Of a stretch of 64,000 nt of DNA, positions 8,984 through 18,461 are shown piece after piece. The notes under the pieces are model-generated. The model saw nothing but the letters and a program-made list of their open reading frames with translations, was not told the DNA's origin and searched no databases. Source of the stretch: an uncultured Erwinia sp. (GTDB lineage: Bacteria > Pseudomonadota > Gammaproteobacteria > Enterobacterales > Enterobacteriaceae); the NCBI GenBank assembly GCA_946221915.1, contig CAMIKG010000005.1, positions 62,001 through 126,000 of the forward strand, read 5' to 3'. Each line of letters opens with the position of its first letter. Positions within the stretch are counted from its first letter, which is position 1. A program made the position numbers and the translations under genes.

Positions 8984-10389
8984 GACGGGCGATTTCTCCT
9001 GCGTTCAAGGGTGGCGCTTTTGCTGAGATCAGCCGGCACGCGCCAGAACACCAGCGCGGGCAGGGCGATAATCAGCGCCATACAGATATAGGTCCAGATA
9101 AAGGTCTGCTGAGTCTGGTCGCTGGCTGCCGCATCGTGGTGGGCGAAGCTGCCGAGCAGCAGGCCCGCGACGGTGACGCCAATACTCATCGACAGCTGCA
9201 TCACCATCGACATCAGGCTGTTGCCGCTCGATGCCAGCTCATCCGGTAGCTCTTTCAGCGTCAGGGTATTCATCGCCGAGAAGCGAATGGCGTTCACCAT
9301 CCCCTGCAAAAACAGCACCAGCGGCAGCAGCCACCACCAGCCCATTAGCGCCACCAGCGGGAACAGCAGCACGACGACCGCCAGCGCCAGCGTCGCGCCG
9401 GTTAGCACATAGCGGAAACCGAAGCGATTGACGATATGCACCACGATGCGTTTCATGCCCATATTGCCGACCACCATCGGGATCATCATCAGACCGGCAT
9501 GGAACGGGCTGTAGCCCATGCCGATCTGCAGGAACAGCGGGGTCATAAATGGCAGCATGCCGCTGCCGATACGCCCGGTGAGGCTGCCGAGCAGGCCGAT
9601 GGCGTACACGCGGTTGGCAAACAACTTCAGGCTGAACAGTGCGCGATCATTGCCGCGCGCATGCAGCAGATAAAACAGTAACGAGAATACGCCGACCAGA
9701 ATCAATAAGCCGGGCAGCGCGCTGCTGCCATCGCCGCGCTGTCCTTCCAGCGCCAGCGTCAGCGCCGCCATGCCTGCGGCCAGCAGGATAAAGCCCAGAA
9801 AGTCAAAGCGTCGGCCAGGCAGGCTGTAGTTCGGCATTAACGTGAGGGTGGCGATGGCGCCGACGATGCCAACCGGAATATTAATCAGGAAGATCCAGTG
9901 CCAGCTGGCGTACTCCACCAGCACGCCGCCAAGCGCCGGTCCCAGCAGCGGGCCAATCTGGCCGGGCAGGGTGACAAAGGTCATCGCCGCCATGTACTGA
10001 TCGCGCGGCACGATTTTCATCACTGTCAGCCGTCCCACCGGCACCATCATTGCACCACCGACACCCTGTACCACGCGTGCCATCACCAGCTGGTCGAGCG
10101 TGGTGGAGAAGGCGCACAGCAGTGAGCCGAGGCTGAACAGCAAAATGGCGCAAAACAGGATATTGCGCACGCCAAAGCGGTCCGCCAGCCAGCCGCTGAC
10201 CGGCAGGGTGACGGCGACGGTGAGCACATAGGAGACAATCACCGAGTGCATATGCAGCGGGCTTACGCCGAGATCGCGCGCCATTGACGGTAATGCGGTG
10301 TTAACAATGGTGGTATCCAGCGTTTGCATAAAAAAGCCAAACGCCACAATCCACAACTGCCAGCGTACGGTGGCGGGGGTATGGCTCAT
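8980..10389 (-). CDS. mdtD: MFS transporter MdtD
   Basis: A 469-residue transporter of the DHA2 (14-segment) drug/proton antiporter group. The N-terminal LDTTIVNTALPSMA motif and the GWLADRFG loop are family marks. In E. coli the homologue next to baeSR is not needed for MdtABC drug efflux and has been linked to iron-citrate export. It overlaps baeS by 4 bp. Upstream it is separated from mdtC by 389 bp, whereas the E. coli mdtABCD genes are contiguous. A promoter for mdtD-baeSR may therefore lie in that gap (inference). Confidence 0.9.
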   Translation of the reverse strand: MSHTPATVRWQLWIVAFGFFMQTLDTTIVNTALPSMARDLGVSPLHMHSVIVSYVLTVAVTLPVSGWLADRFGVRNILFCAILLFSLGSLLCAFSTTLDQLVMARVVQGVGGAMMVPVGRLTVMKIVPRDQYMAAMTFVTLPGQIGPLLGPALGGVLVEYASWHWIFLINIPVGIVGAIATLTLMPNYSLPGRRFDFLGFILLAAGMAALTLALEGQRGDGSSALPGLLILVGVFSLLFYLLHARGNDRALFSLKLFANRVYAIGLLGSLTGRIGSGMLPFMTPLFLQIGMGYSPFHAGLMMIPMVVGNMGMKRIVVHIVNRFGFRYVLTGATLALAVVVLLFPLVALMGWWWLLPLVLFLQGMVNAIRFSAMNTLTLKELPDELASSGNSLMSMVMQLSMSIGVTVAGLLLGSFAHHDAAASDQTQQTFIWTYICMALIIALPALVFWRVPADLSKSATLERRRNRPS

Positions 10390-10461
10390 TGAGTGCTGAC
10401 TCCTGTGTCAGCCGCGCGGTGACAGATTTTCATGGCTTGTGCTCTTTTCTCGATCGTTATC

Positions 10462-10496
10462 CTGAATGCCTGAATGCCTGAATGCCTGAATGCCTG
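10462..10496. repeat. Octanucleotide tandem repeat (CTGAATGC x4)
   Basis: CTGAATGC occurs four times without interruption at 10462-10493, followed by CTG. It lies about 73 bp upstream of the mdtD start codon, in the region where a promoter or leader would be. It is non-coding as far as can be seen. Such repeats can change copy number by slippage. Confidence 0.85.
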
Positions 10497-10547
10497 CCCG
10501 TTAAGACTGACAATGATCACTGTGCTATACGACAGCGCGGACTGCTC

Positions 10548-10651
10548 CTTCCCCCGCGTGGCGGGGGAAGGCTGGGATGGGGGAGCTAACGACTCCGCAT
10601 CTCAGATGTCAGTTCCCCCTCCCCAGCCCTCCCCCATTTCATGGGGGAGGG
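10548..10651. repeat. GC-rich hairpin repeat, copy 2 (complete)
   Basis: A two-hairpin element. The left stem is CTTCCCCCGC at 10548-10557 with its complement at 10561-10570 (loop GTG); the right stem is CCCTCCCCCAT at 10627-10637 with its complement at 10641-10651 (loop TTC). The middle matches copy 1 (1-82). A diverged, inverted third copy is at 30801-30859. It is non-coding. Confidence 0.8.
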
Positions 10652-10778
10652 GGCTGAGCGGTGACGCCAGCCTCATTGGTGTTTAACCGTAAGACATCAC
10701 CAGATTATTCCCCGGCTTTCCATCTGCCAGGACATCAGTTTGCGTTACTGATTTTCCACCAGCGGACACCGCTTTGCG

Positions 10779-13700
10779 TTACTGATTTTCCACCTGCTCA
10801 TACGCTGGCTTACGCCGCAGCTTATCCATAAACAGATACACCACCGGCGTGGTATACAGCGTCAGCAACTGGCTCATCGCCAGTCCGCCGACAATGGTAA
10901 TGCCCAGCGGCTGGCGCAGCTCCGCGCCGTCGCCGCTGCTGATCACCAGCGGCAGCGCGCCGAGCAGCGCCGCCAGGGTGGTCATCAGAATCGGCCGGAA
11001 GCGTAAGATACAGGCCTGATGAATCGCCTCGCGCGCCGTGAGATTGCTGCTGCGCTGCGCCGCCAGCGCAAAGTCCACCATCATAATCGCGTTCTTTTTC
11101 ACAATACCAATCAACAACATAATACCGATCAACGCAATCAGGCTAAAGGGCGCGCCAAACAGTTCCAGCGCCAGCAGCGCGCCGACCCCGGCGGAGGGCA
11201 GGGTGGAGAGAATCGTCAGTGGATGCACATAGCTTTCATACAGCATGCCCAGCACGATATAGACGGTGGCGATCGCTGCCAGGATCAGCAGCAGCTGGCT
11301 GCTTTGCGTCTGCTGGAAGGTCTGCGCGGTTCCGGCGAAGCTGCCGCGTACCGACGAGGGCACGCCTAGCTGGGTCATGGTGCGTTCAATCGCTGCCGAC
11401 GCTTCCGACAGCGACACCTGCGGCGGCAGGTTAAACGAGATGGTCGAGGCCGCCGACAGCCCCTGATGATTCACCGACAGCGGCGCGTTGGCCGGTTGCC
11501 AGCGGGCAAAGAACGACAGCGGAATCGGCTTGCCGTCGCTGTTAATCACAAACATCTTGTCCAGCGCGCTGATATCCTGGGTGTAGCGGTCATCCACCGT
11601 CATCACGACTTTGTACTGATTGAGCGGCTGATAGATGGTGGAGATTTGCCGCTGACCGAAGGCGTTATTCAGCAGCGCATTGACCGCCGAAACGCTGATG
11701 CCGAGCCGGTACATACTTTCGCGATCATAGGTAATCGCCATCTCCGCGCCTTTATCCTGCTGGTCGGAATTGACATCCGTCAGCTGCGGCAGGCTGGCGA
11801 AGGCCTGACGAATTTTCGGCTCCCATTCACGCAGGTCGTCGAGATTATCGGACAGCAGCGAATACTGGTATTCGGCATTCGCCTCGCGACCACCAATACG
11901 GATATCCTGCACCGCCATCAGGAACAGGCGCGCCCCCGGCTCCTGCGCCAGTTTGCTGCGCAGACGGGCGATGACCTGCTGCGAACTCTCGTGACGTTCG
12001 CTCAGCGGTTTCAGCGAGATAAACATCGAACCGCTGTTGGTGCGTGAACCGCCGGTAAAACCGGTAACGTTGGTTACCGCCGGATCTTCACGCACGATTT
12101 TCATAAAATCTTCCAGTTTGCCGCGCATCGCCTGGAACGAAATACTCTGGTCGGCGGAAATGGAGCCGATCAGGCGACCGGTATCCTGCTCCGGCAGGAA
12201 GGTCTTCGGAATGGTGATATACAGGTAAACAGTCAGGCCGATGGTCGCCAGCAGCAGCATCAGCGTCCAGCGTGCATGATCCAGCACCCAGTGCAGCGAG
12301 CGGCCATAAGCCTGCTGCACGCACAGCATCAGATTGCTGAAGCCCTGCAGGCGCGAAGGGCGTGACGACGACTGATGACGCAGCAGACGGGCGCTCATCA
12401 TCGGCGTCAGGGTGACGGAAATCACCAGCGAAATCAGAATCGCCACTGACAGCGTGACGGCGAACTCCTGGAACAGACGACCAATCATGCCGCCGAGCAT
12501 CAGCAGCGGCATAAATACCGCTACCAGCGACAGGCTCATCGACAGCACGGTAAAGCCGACTTCACGCACCCCCTGCAAGGCCGCCTGCAGCGGTTTCATT
12601 CCCTCTTCGATATGGCGCGAGATATTTTCCAGCACCACAATCGCATCATCCACCACAAAGCCAGTGGCGATGGTCAGCGCCATCAGCGACAGATTATTCA
12701 GGCTGAAGCCGCACAGATACATCGCGGCGAAGGTGCCAATCAGCGAAACCGGCACCGCCACCGCCGGGATAAAAGTGGCGCGGCCAGAGCCGAGGAACAG
12801 CCAGACCACCAGAATCACCAGCGCAACGGCAATCACCAGCGTCTGCTCCACCTCCTCCAGCGAGGCGCGAATGGTCGGCGAACGATCCTGGGCGATCTCC
12901 AGCTGGATGGCGGCGGGCATCATCTCCTGCAATGCAGGCGTTTCGGCACGAATACGATCCACGGTCTCGATGATATTGGCTTCAGCGGATTTGCGGATCA
13001 GCAGCAGCACCGCCGGACGCGCGTTCGACATCCCGGCGTTGCGCACGTCCTGTACCGAATCTTCCACCGTGGCGACATCCTGCAGACGCACCGCCGCGCC
13101 GTTGTTGTAGTGCACCACCAGCGGCTGATAGTCGGCGGCGGTTTTCAGCTCGTCATTGGTTTTCAGCTGCCAGCGCTGCTGGTTATCTTCAATCGCCCCC
13201 TGCGGTTTGCGCACGTTGGCGTTGGCGATACTCTGGCGCACCGCATCAAGCGACACACCCTGGTTAAACAGCGCCTGCGGATTCAGCGCCACGCGCACGG
13301 CGGGTAACGAACTGCCGCCGACGGAAACATCGCCGACTCCCTCAATCTGCGCCAGCTTTTGCGCCAGCTGGGTCGAGGCGTAGTCATACAGCTGGCCCGG
13401 CGAATAGGTATCGGAGGTCAGCGTCATAATCATAATTGGCGCGTCGGACGGGTTGGCCTTACGGTAGGTTGGCCGGTTCGGCATGCCGGTCGGCAGCAGC
13501 GCCTGGGCGGCATTGAGCGCCGCCTGCACGTCGCGTGCCGCGCCGTTGATTTCGCGGTCGTAATCAAACACCAGAATGATGCGCGTGCTGCCCAGCGAGC
13601 TGGTGGAGGTCATCTCACTGACGCCCGCAATGCGCCCCAGCGAGCGCTCCAGCGGCGTGGCGACCGCTGACGCCATGGTCTCCGGCGAGGCGCCAGGCAG

Positions 13701-13850
13701 CGAGGCACTGACCATAATCACCGGGTAATCCACCTGCGGCAGCGGCGCGACCGGCAACAGGCGGAAACCGAGCACCCCTGCCAGCGCAATCGCCAGCGTC
13801 AGCAGAATGGTCGCCACCGGCCGGTAGATAAACAGCGCAAAGAACCTCAT
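10779..13850 (-). CDS. mdtC: RND efflux pump subunit MdtC
   Basis: A 1023-residue inner-membrane resistance-nodulation-division pump protein with the usual 12 transmembrane layout and two large periplasmic loops. The proton-relay motif GFVVDDAIVVLENI in segment 4 is intact. MdtC works with MdtB in a heteromultimer, MdtA as adaptor and TolC as outer-membrane channel; in E. coli it exports bile salts, novobiocin and metals under BaeR control. Its start overlaps the mdtB stop by 4 bp. The last codons and stop lie inside a 22-bp direct repeat (10739-10760 and 10773-10794). Confidence 0.95.
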   Translation of the reverse strand: MRFFALFIYRPVATILLTLAIALAGVLGFRLLPVAPLPQVDYPVIMVSASLPGASPETMASAVATPLERSLGRIAGVSEMTSTSSLGSTRIILVFDYDREINGAARDVQAALNAAQALLPTGMPNRPTYRKANPSDAPIMIMTLTSDTYSPGQLYDYASTQLAQKLAQIEGVGDVSVGGSSLPAVRVALNPQALFNQGVSLDAVRQSIANANVRKPQGAIEDNQQRWQLKTNDELKTAADYQPLVVHYNNGAAVRLQDVATVEDSVQDVRNAGMSNARPAVLLLIRKSAEANIIETVDRIRAETPALQEMMPAAIQLEIAQDRSPTIRASLEEVEQTLVIAVALVILVVWLFLGSGRATFIPAVAVPVSLIGTFAAMYLCGFSLNNLSLMALTIATGFVVDDAIVVLENISRHIEEGMKPLQAALQGVREVGFTVLSMSLSLVAVFMPLLMLGGMIGRLFQEFAVTLSVAILISLVISVTLTPMMSARLLRHQSSSRPSRLQGFSNLMLCVQQAYGRSLHWVLDHARWTLMLLLATIGLTVYLYITIPKTFLPEQDTGRLIGSISADQSISFQAMRGKLEDFMKIVREDPAVTNVTGFTGGSRTNSGSMFISLKPLSERHESSQQVIARLRSKLAQEPGARLFLMAVQDIRIGGREANAEYQYSLLSDNLDDLREWEPKIRQAFASLPQLTDVNSDQQDKGAEMAITYDRESMYRLGISVSAVNALLNNAFGQRQISTIYQPLNQYKVVMTVDDRYTQDISALDKMFVINSDGKPIPLSFFARWQPANAPLSVNHQGLSAASTISFNLPPQVSLSEASAAIERTMTQLGVPSSVRGSFAGTAQTFQQTQSSQLLLILAAIATVYIVLGMLYESYVHPLTILSTLPSAGVGALLALELFGAPFSLIALIGIMLLIGIVKKNAIMMVDFALAAQRSSNLTAREAIHQACILRFRPILMTTLAALLGALPLVISSGDGAELRQPLGITIVGGLAMSQLLTLYTTPVVYLFMDKLRRKPAYEQVENQ

Positions 13851-16800
13851 GCGCCTCTCTCCGGCTGGCTGACCCGGCGGCGCGTCGCCCGTGCCAGACG
13901 GTCAAACAGCAGATAGATCACTGGCGTGGTAAACAGCGTCAGCACCTGGCTGACAATCAGACCGCCGACCATCGCCACCCCTAGCGGATGGCGCAGCTCC
14001 GCGCCGACGCCGGTGCTCAGCATCAGCGGCAGCGCACCGAGCAGCGCCGCCAGCGTGGTCATCAGAATCGGCCGGAAGCGCAGCAGACAGGCCTGATAAA
14101 TGGCGTCATGCGGCGTCATGCCCTGTTCGCGTTCGGCGGCGAGGGCAAAGTCGATCATCATGATGGCGTTCTTCTTCACGATGCCGATCAGCAGAATAAT
14201 GCCGATAATCGCGATCACATCCAGTTCGTTGCCGCTCAGCATCAGCGCCAGCAGTGCGCCGACGCCCGCCGATGGCAGGGTGGAGAGAATGGTGACCGGG
14301 TGAATAAAGCTCTCATACAGGATGCCGAGCACGATATACATTGCCACCACTGCCGCGACAATCAGCCACACCGTGCTGCTCAGCGCCGCCTGGAACGCCA
14401 GCGTGCTGCCCTGGAACTGGGTCATCATTTCCGCTGGCATCTCCAGCTGCTGTTCCGCCTGCGTGATGGCGTTTACTGCGTCTTCCAGCGAGTAGCCATC
14501 TGCGACATTGAACGAGAAGGTGGTGGACGGGAATTGATCAAGGTGGTTAATGGTCAGCACACCGTGGCGCTGCTCGACGCGCGCAATGGCGCTGAGCGGT
14601 ACTGAGCCGCCGTCGCTGCTGGTGAGGCGAATGGTGTCCAGCGCCGCCAGCCCTGGCGTGCTCCGGGTATCCTGCTCCAGCACCACGCGATACTGGCTGG
14701 CCTGGGTGTAAATGGTGGAGATCAGGCGCTGACCAAAGGCGTTATACAGCGCATTGTCGACATCGGCCATGGAAATACCGAGACGGCTGGCGCTGTCGCG
14801 GTCGACATTGACATACGCTTCCAGTCCCTGCGCCTGCCAGTCGCTGCTGACATCTTTCAGCTGCGGCAACTGTTGCAGCTGGCTCAGCAGCTGCGGTGCC
14901 CACTCGCCGAGCGCATCCAGCGATCCGGCCTGCAGGGTAAACTGATACTGGGTACGGCTGATTTGGGTATCAATGGTCAGGTCCTGCACCGGTTGCAGAT
15001 ACAGGCTGATGCCGGGCACCTGCGCGACCTGCTGTTCCAGCCGCGCAATTACCGCCGGAATACGATCGTCGCGCTGCGCCAGCGGTTTCAGGTTGATCTG
15101 CAGACGGCCACTGTTGAGCGCCGAATTGGTGCCATCGACGCCAATAAATGACGTCACGCTCTCCACCGCCGGATCTTTCATGATCAGCGAGGCCACCGTC
15201 TGCTGGCGCTGCGCCATGCTGGCATAGGAGACCGACTGCGGCGCCTGCACCGTGCCCTGGATAATGCCGTTATCCTGCAGCGGGAAGAAGCCTTTCGGGA
15301 TCAGTACCCACAGCAGCAGAGTCAGCAGCAGGGTGGCGACGGCGACGCTGAGCGTCAGCCACGGATGGTTCAGCACCCGCGCCAGTACACGACCGTAGGC
15401 GGCAATCACCCGCTCAAACAGCGCCTCGCTGGCGCGTGAGAAGCGGTTCTGCCGCCGCAGTGATTCCGCGCTGAGCATGCGCGCGCACATCATTGGCGTC
15501 AGCGTCAGGGAGACCACACCGGAGATCAGGATCGCCACCGCCAGCGTAACGGCAAACTCGCGGAACAGGCGACCAACGATATCGCCCATAAACAGCAGCG
15601 GGATCAGTACCGCAATCAGCGAAAAGGTCAGTGAGATAATAGTAAAGCCGATTTCGCCCGCGCCTTTCAGCGCCGCCGCCAGCGGTTTTTCGCCTTTCTC
15701 GATATAGCGCGAGATATTCTCGATCACCACGATCGCGTCATCGACAACAAAACCGGTGGCGATGGTTAACGCCATCAGCGTCAGGTTATTGACGGAAAAA
15801 CCAAGGAAATACATCGCGGCAAAGGTGCCAACCAGCGACAGCGGCACCGCCACCGCCGGAATAATGGTGGCGGGTACGTTGCGCAGAAACAGATAGATAA
15901 TCATCACCACCAGCGCGATCGCCAGCATCAGTTCCAGCTGCACATCATGCACCGAGGCGCGGATATTGCTGGTGCGGTCAGAGAGCAGTTGCACCTCCAC
16001 CGACTTTGGCAGCGAGGCGGTCAGTTCCGGCAGCAGCTGACGGATACTGTCAGCAGTAGCGATAATATTGGCCCCCGGCTGGCGCTGGATGTTGAGCACA
16101 ATCGCCTGCTGGCGGTTGGCCCAGGCACCCAGCCAGCTGTTTTCCGCGCCCTGTTCAACCGTCGCGACATCGCCGAGGCGCACCGCCGCGTTATTCTGAT
16201 AGCTGACAATCAGCTGGCGATAATCTTCGGCGGATTTCATCTGATCATTGGCGGACAGCGTCACTGAGCGCTCCGGGCCATCAAGGCTGCCTTTCGCCGA
16301 GTTGACGTTGGCACTGGCAATCGCGCTGCGTACTTCTTCACTGCTTAAACCCAGCGCCGCCAGCGCCTGGGCATTCAGCTTCACCCGTACCGCCGGGCGC
16401 TGACCGCCGGACAGGCTCACCAGCCCGACACCAGAGACCTGGGAAATTTTCTGCGCCACGCGCGTTTCCACCATATCCTGCACCTGCGTCAGCGGCAGGC
16501 TGGAGCTGGTGACCGCCAGCGTCATAATCGGCGGGTCCGCCGGGTTTACTTTGCTGTACACCGGCGGGTTAGGCAGGTCAGAAGGCAGCAGATTGCTGGC
16601 GGAGTTGATGGCGGCCTGCACCTCCTGCTCGGCGACATCCAGCGGCAGCGACAGCTGGAACTGCAGGGTCACCACCGACGCGCCGCCAGCGCTTTGCGAT
16701 GACATCTGTTTCAGCCCTGACATCTGGCCAAACTGGCGCTCCAGCGGCGCGGTAATCGCCGAGGTCACCACGTCCGGGCTGGCGCCGGGATACAGCGTCA

Positions 16801-16969
16801 CTACCTGAATAGTGGGATAGTCCACTTCCGGCAGCGCCGATACCGGCAGGGCGCGGTAGCCGATAATCCCGGCCAGCAGGATCGCCACCATCAGCAGGGT
16901 GGTGGCGACCGGACGCAGAATAAACTGGCGCGACGGTCCGCCGCTGGCGTTGGGTGGCATCACCTGCAT
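13847..16969 (-). CDS. mdtB: RND efflux pump subunit MdtB
   Basis: A 1040-residue RND pump protein homologous to its neighbour MdtC. The segment-4 proton-relay motif GFVVDDAIVVIENI and the repeated FVDFALAA/GIVKKNAIMM type motifs (here GIVKKNAIMMIDFALAA) are present in order. Functional pumps in E. coli contain MdtB and MdtC together, with MdtB contributing more to proton transport. The start codon shares one base with the mdtA stop, which shows tight translational coupling. Confidence 0.95.
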   Translation of the reverse strand: MQVMPPNASGGPSRQFILRPVATTLLMVAILLAGIIGYRALPVSALPEVDYPTIQVVTLYPGASPDVVTSAITAPLERQFGQMSGLKQMSSQSAGGASVVTLQFQLSLPLDVAEQEVQAAINSASNLLPSDLPNPPVYSKVNPADPPIMTLAVTSSSLPLTQVQDMVETRVAQKISQVSGVGLVSLSGGQRPAVRVKLNAQALAALGLSSEEVRSAIASANVNSAKGSLDGPERSVTLSANDQMKSAEDYRQLIVSYQNNAAVRLGDVATVEQGAENSWLGAWANRQQAIVLNIQRQPGANIIATADSIRQLLPELTASLPKSVEVQLLSDRTSNIRASVHDVQLELMLAIALVVMIIYLFLRNVPATIIPAVAVPLSLVGTFAAMYFLGFSVNNLTLMALTIATGFVVDDAIVVIENISRYIEKGEKPLAAALKGAGEIGFTIISLTFSLIAVLIPLLFMGDIVGRLFREFAVTLAVAILISGVVSLTLTPMMCARMLSAESLRRQNRFSRASEALFERVIAAYGRVLARVLNHPWLTLSVAVATLLLTLLLWVLIPKGFFPLQDNGIIQGTVQAPQSVSYASMAQRQQTVASLIMKDPAVESVTSFIGVDGTNSALNSGRLQINLKPLAQRDDRIPAVIARLEQQVAQVPGISLYLQPVQDLTIDTQISRTQYQFTLQAGSLDALGEWAPQLLSQLQQLPQLKDVSSDWQAQGLEAYVNVDRDSASRLGISMADVDNALYNAFGQRLISTIYTQASQYRVVLEQDTRSTPGLAALDTIRLTSSDGGSVPLSAIARVEQRHGVLTINHLDQFPSTTFSFNVADGYSLEDAVNAITQAEQQLEMPAEMMTQFQGSTLAFQAALSSTVWLIVAAVVAMYIVLGILYESFIHPVTILSTLPSAGVGALLALMLSGNELDVIAIIGIILLIGIVKKNAIMMIDFALAAEREQGMTPHDAIYQACLLRFRPILMTTLAALLGALPLMLSTGVGAELRHPLGVAMVGGLIVSQVLTLFTTPVIYLLFDRLARATRRRVSQPERGA

Positions 16970-18186
16970 CAGGAGCGTTCTCCCTTCGCCGGTTGCGCAC
17001 TTTTCCCGGAAGAGATCGGGGTGCTTTGCGGGGCAACAATTTCCACCGTGACGCCTTCGGTCAGACGATCGAGGCCGTCCGTGACCACCCGTTCGCCCGC
17101 GTTCAGTCCGGCGCTGATTACCACTTTTTCGCTGTCCTGCAGTCCGGCGCTGACCCGTTTTTTGCTGACCTTATTCTCGCTGTTGACTACCCAGACAAAG
17201 TGGCCTTCATTGCCCATCTGCAGCGCCGCCGCCGGGATTACCACCGCATCCTGCAGGGTATTCACTTTCAGGCGCGCGTTGACAAACTGATTGGGGAACA
17301 GCTGGTCATCCTGATTAGCAAAACGCGCTTTCATTTTGATGGTGCCGGTGGTGCTGTCGATCTGGTTATCCAGACTCAGCAGCGTGCCCTCGGTGAGTTT
17401 ATGCTGATTGCTGCGATCCCAGGCTTCCACCAGCAGCGACTGGCCGCTTTTTTGCGCCTGCAGGATCGATGCGATGCTGCTTTCCGGCAGGCTGAAGGTG
17501 ATATCGATCGGATGCGTCTGGGTAATAACCACAATACCGGAGGTATCACCGCTGCTGACGTAGTTGCCGATATCGACCTGTTTCAGGCCGACGCGTCCGG
17601 CAATCGGTGCGGTGATGCGGCTATAGGTGAGATTAAGCTGGGCGCTGGCGACGCTGCCTTCATCAGCTTTGATGGTGCCGAGGGTTTCGCTGACCAGCGA
17701 ACGCTGGGTATCCAGCTCCTGCTGCGCCACCAGACCGGTTTTCGCCAGCTTTTCATAGCGCGCCAGGTCGCGGCGCGCATTCGCCAGCGTTGCCTGGTCT
17801 TTCGCCAGCTGTCCCTGCGCCTGGGTCAGTGCCACCTGATACGGACGCGGATCGATCTCCGCCAGCAGCTGACCGGCAGTGACCTGCTGGCCTTCGCTAA
17901 AGTGCAGCGCCATCAGCTCGCCATCGACGCGGCTGCGCACGGTGACGGTGCTGACGGCGGTGACGCTGCCGAGGCCGCTGAGATAGTGCGGCACGCTCTG
18001 TGTGACGGCCTCACTCGCCTGCACCGGCGCCAGCGGCATCGCGCGCCGTGCGTTTTTACCGCGCTGTTGCTGAGGTTTAGCGCCGGTTTCGCCGCTGTCG
18101 GCGTGCCAGCTCTGCCAGCCATAGAAAGCAGCGGCGGCGGCCAGCGCCAGCGCAAGGGTAATCAGCGTAGTTTTACGGGCGTTCAT
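16969..18186 (-). CDS. mdtA: RND efflux periplasmic adaptor MdtA
   Basis: A 405-residue membrane-fusion protein. An N-terminal hydrophobic anchor at about residues 8-22 is followed by a lipoyl domain half (VRSRVDGELMALHF), an alpha-helical hairpin with many Ala/Gln residues (residues about 130-180), the second lipoyl half (ITAPIAGRVGLKQVDIGN) and a beta-barrel domain. It links MdtBC to TolC. It is the first gene of mdtABC; BaeR should act in 18187-18461, but no convincing BaeR box was recognised by eye. Confidence 0.93.
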   Translation of the reverse strand: MNARKTTLITLALALAAAAAFYGWQSWHADSGETGAKPQQQRGKNARRAMPLAPVQASEAVTQSVPHYLSGLGSVTAVSTVTVRSRVDGELMALHFSEGQQVTAGQLLAEIDPRPYQVALTQAQGQLAKDQATLANARRDLARYEKLAKTGLVAQQELDTQRSLVSETLGTIKADEGSVASAQLNLTYSRITAPIAGRVGLKQVDIGNYVSSGDTSGIVVITQTHPIDITFSLPESSIASILQAQKSGQSLLVEAWDRSNQHKLTEGTLLSLDNQIDSTTGTIKMKARFANQDDQLFPNQFVNARLKVNTLQDAVVIPAAALQMGNEGHFVWVVNSENKVSKKRVSAGLQDSEKVVISAGLNAGERVVTDGLDRLTEGVTVEIVAPQSTPISSGKSAQPAKGERS

Positions 18187-18461
18187 AACGGTGACAGGCT
18201 CTCCAGCGGTGTAGTCCGGTATCGGGGCGGATTAAAGCAGGCAATCCGCAAAGTAAATTAAGTTTAGCTATCTGATAGCCCTAAAAAATGAAGGAATTAA
18301 GGATAACTGTATAGATCAATGATGTCGCGGATCGTACAGCGCAATGAGGGCAGGTTATTCCCAGGCTGCAAATCCTTCGCCAGTATTTGCCAAAGCGCAG
18401 CGGAAAATGTTTGCTAAGCTCACTGGCGCGTAAGAATTCATTCAATTTCAGGAGAAAGAGT

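Larger units (their letters stand above)
10390..10778. other. Repeat-rich gap splitting mdtABC from mdtD-baeSR
   Basis: A 389-bp gap without a gene. It contains four tandem copies of an octamer (10462-10496), one copy of the dispersed hairpin repeat (10548-10651), and a 22-bp direct repeat (10739-10760) of the mdtC 3' end. No clear promoter pair was found for mdtD, although one is expected if the hairpins stop read-through from mdtC. Confidence 0.7.

Noticed and set aside
10462..10496. CRISPR-like array
   Set aside because: The repeat is only 8 bp, contiguous and without spacers; no cas genes are near.
16954..18261. 435-codon plus-strand open frame
   Set aside because: It is antisense to mdtA along its length; mdtA has clear domains and the antisense frame has none.
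18187..18461. BaeR-binding box upstream of mdtA
   Set aside because: BaeR control is expected from E. coli, but no segment in this interval matched the known site well enough to report.
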